A stretch of DNA of 64,000 bases from Apis mellifera. Lineage: Eukaryota; Arthropoda; Insecta; Hymenoptera; Apidae. Each line of letters starts with the position of its first letter. Within the stretch, counting starts at the first letter, position 1. Location: assembly GCF_003254395.2 (NCBI RefSeq), contig NC_037638.1, forward strand, positions 9,245,535 through 9,309,534. The letters are read 5' to 3'. A program made the translations under genes and the position numbers. Shown here piece by piece: positions 61,223 to 64,000 of the stretch. The notes beneath the pieces were generated by a model. The model saw only the letters and a list, made by a program, of their open reading frames with translations, did no database searches and was not told the DNA's origin.

Positions 61223-63420
61223 CTATTCGACGTAATCCCACCAATCTTTTTCGTAACCTTCATGTACATGTTCTAAAAGCACTTTTCTTCGACTATCGCA
61301 ATATCTTAAAATAAAAATAATATATATTTAATATTTATATATTTTTAAATTTAATTCTTAATTATCACATCTGTTAATGTATTATATTTATAACAAAAGA
61401 AAAAAACAAATAATTAATTAATAACTTACCTATATTTATCTTGAACCTTTTGTTTAATATCAGCAAGATTTTCACTTGTAATATCTCGTTCAAGATATTC
61501 AGAGAGACGTTCTGTAGTACCCTCTAGATCCTTTTGGTTATCTTCGAAAATCACAGATTGGTTATTTTTTCGCACATAATAAGCAAAAACATAAGTATAC
61601 ATAAGAGTCTGTCTACAGGAACACAAAATGTCTACTGCTTTCTTTAAAAATTGTACCTAAAAATAATTTTTTTATAAAATGTTGTTTTGCAATTAATTAT
61701 AAATAATTAATATTTTGTATTTATTTTTTAATTTAATTATAAGTAATATTACCTCAATCCATGACATATTATGTTGTTGCATTTCTTCCATTTTTTCTTT
61801 CACACTTGCATAAAGTTTATTTTCGAATTTTAATGATTGCATATGATTTATATATCTATTGCAATAAAATAGATATCTTTGTAATGCAGATCGCGATTTT
61901 TCTTGAGCATCTCTTGCTGCTTTAGCCTCTTCTTCATCATAACGATTACAATTATACCAACTAGAACCATGTGGTTCCCAAGGTCCAAGACATACCCAAC
62001 AAAAATCGGTTTTACAATTTTGATTTTTACACACCATATGATTGCATCCACCATCTTTTTCAATAGTAACATTACATTTTGGACATTCTTTTGTATTTGC
62101 AGCAATCCAATTTGATGTTTCAGAATCATCATCACATTTTTTAATCCATTTACGTAATAAATGACATTTTACAGGATCATGCCAATTTTCTCCACAATGG
62201 AAACAGAATGTATGCCCACATTTACAAGTTACTGGTCTTGCTTCTACATACTGTACTTTTATAGCATTATTACAATCTGGAGATGGACACCACCTCAATA
62301 ACCTATTACACTGTAAAATAAAATAATAAATAATATTAATATATAATTTATAATAAAATAAAAACAGACAAAATAATATTTACTTCAACAAAACTATTTG
62401 TTATTAAATGTTGATACTTCAATTTCACTTTAGAGTCTTTTACAAGACGCATAACACTGGCATCATCAACTAAAATGTCACAAGCATGTGCTGCACATGC
62501 AATTGTTTGACCAACTCCTTCTTCCATAATTTTTGTTGTAAGATATTCTCCCCAACAGCCAGTACAAAAACGATGTCCACATTCAAGTCCAGTCATCATC
62601 TAAATTTTTTTAATTGTATTAAATAACATGAAAAAATATACTTTTAATATATATTTTAAATTATGAGTAATTTCATATGATAGTATTTATATATGTATAT
62701 ATATTTATATACATACTGCAGATGGTTGAATCGTAAAACAAATTCCACATTCTTCAGTACCATTTGTTGAAGTTCTTCTGGACTAAAAATTTTATATATA
62801 TTGTTAATATATAATGATATATCTATATCATTTATTTTTTATATAATTTTTATATTTTATAATTAAATAATATAAAATCTTATTTACCAATGAGCTTTGA
62901 GAAGATTGATTTCTATTTATTAATGGACCCTTTCTAAATGGATTAACAACTCGTGCTTCAGCAAATAATTTTTCCTGATCACCATCATAAAAGCGTTCCA
63001 TTAATTTTTCTTTATCCCACTTAAAATGATTTAATAAAATACGTGTAGTTGTAGCTGGTATCTATTAAATAATATAATGTTTTAATTATAATAATTATTT
63101 TCTTTGTTTAAAGAAATATACATATATTTTATATATATATATATCTATATATTTTTTTTATATTTTAATTAAATGATTGGACTATTTTATAAAATAAATT
63201 GTTTTCAACATACTTCTACAACTGTATTGACTTCCTTAATAGAATCTACCATATGTTGGACTATTTCTTCTGTTGATAAAACTTCAAAAGGATAATCATC
63301 AACATCTGTTGATCGTTCTCTTGGATTTCCAGCTTCAATTTCCATTGCAAAATCCACATCATCTCCACTAGATTCATTGCCAGAATCAACATCATCATAT
63401 GTTTCCTCTTCAGAATCCAT
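61223..63420 (-). CDS. ari-1: E3 ubiquitin-protein ligase ariadne-1 (RBR family)
   Basis: Seven minus-strand exons, 63420-63214, 63061-62888, 62782-62717, 62599-62384, 62310-61753, 61656-61430 and 61304-61223, join to 509 residues, about the size of fly Ari-1. The acidic N-terminus (MDSEEETYDD) is followed by a UBA-like segment, RING1 starting at CGIC (139-142) with CGHRFCTGC, and an IBR containing WCPSPDC, CKCGHTFCFHC and WHDPVKC. RING2 is ECPKCNVTIEKDGGCNHMVC. Cys310 in GGCNHM is the expected catalytic cysteine that takes ubiquitin from the E2 before transfer. The C-terminal Ariadne domain (helical, EKMEEMQQHNMSWIE to WWDYVE) normally holds the enzyme closed until a neddylated cullin-RING ligase binds. 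All zinc ligands I could check are present. Confidence 0.97.
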
Positions 63421-64000
63421 TGTAAATCTTTTAGTTTATTAAGTAATCAAAACACTAATATATATCCGTTTATTTTATATATTTTGCACCTGTATAAAAA
63501 AACAATCAAGGAATATAAGTATTATATCTAGTATTATAAATTTTCTTAAACGTCCTTTGTGATTTATATATTTGATTTTTTCCATTACATTATATATATA
63601 TGTGTCAAAAACAATCAAATTATTACACAAATATCATAATTAGGTAAAAACAGTACACTGACACATTTTTTTTAATGTAGTCTTCATATGCGCCTAAGAA
63701 TTATGAAAAAAATAAAAGATCAATGTGAATATTTTTTTTTTTGTTTTGATACTCAATAAATTTCGATATAATTTTAATAGGAAAAGAAATGTATTACACC
63801 TGCACCCGCGAAATACTGTTGTAGCGGAACAAGGTGAAAACAGCTTATGCTCAACACATGACGTCATCGTTCGCTACTTCCCGAATAAAGCAAGAAACTT
63901 TACTGTAGATTTCTATTTACTTACTATCAATAGTATTTCACAAAATTTCATTCACGACACTAAGCGATTCCCCAAATAGCATGAATAGTTAAAACTTCAA
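63421..64000. promoter_or_regulatory. Upstream region of ariadne-1
   Basis: Upstream of the minus-strand ATG. It is A/T-rich up to about 63780 and then less so. A perfect CRE-like palindrome, TGACGTCA, is at 63859-63866, about 440 bases from the start codon. A short frame at 63725-63979 has no recognisable protein features and is not called as a gene. Confidence 0.4.

Overview
The window is eukaryotic nuclear DNA from an insect. It is strongly AT-rich, with small GT-AG introns, animal housekeeping genes and CpG-rich pockets in an A/T background. Gene content, base composition and protein divergence fit a hymenopteran, most likely a honeybee (Apis); that assignment is inference from recall, not a search. 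Nothing bacterial, no CRISPR array and no prokaryotic operon is present.

Layout. Positions 1-7074 hold no gene I can support: AT-rich DNA with an (AG)28 microsatellite and two inverted repeats. From 7075 to 16439 there is a compact cluster: a PDXDC1 homologue (minus, 10 coding exons), mitochondrial ribosomal protein L12 (minus, 4 exons) and a divergently transcribed gene joining an RRM to an F-box and leucine-rich repeats (plus, 7 exons). A foldback repeat lies between the last two. A deleted piggyBac-type element bounded by TTAA starts 44 bases after the stop of the RRM/F-box gene. From 21577 to 27044 is the MAP kinase kinase MEK (Dsor1; minus, 8 exons). Its fourth intron contains a complete divergent Na+/K+-ATPase alpha subunit on the opposite strand. 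MEK is divergent from RpL17 (28304-29201, plus). RpL17 is convergent with an SV2-like major facilitator transporter (30007-32779, minus, 9 coding exons).

From 32780 to 56273 (about 23 kb) I see no coding gene except a tRNA-Arg(UCG) at 34675-34747. The region carries several GC/CpG-rich pockets. Two have the form of minus-strand leader exons ending in good splice donors (42106 and 50314), one preceded by a TATA box. They may be distant alternative 5' exons of the SV2-like gene. At 56274-57749 is a divergent Bcl-2 family gene (plus, 3 exons), and at 61223-63420 the RBR ubiquitin ligase ariadne-1 (minus, 7 exons).

These genes do not form one pathway. They cover ERK signalling, cytosolic and mitochondrial translation, ubiquitin transfer (F-box and RBR types), ion and solute transport, and apoptosis control. 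All exon chains were built by hand from splice sites. Each listed chain keeps an open frame with matching phases, and all but the RRM/F-box/LRR gene (recognised by its domains only) also match recalled family sequences. The points most worth following are the cation-site and glycoside-site substitutions in the nested Na+/K+-ATPase paralogue, the piggyBac-like remnant, the foldback element, the missing canonical BH3 in the Bcl-2 protein, and the missing PLP lysine in the PDXDC1 homologue.
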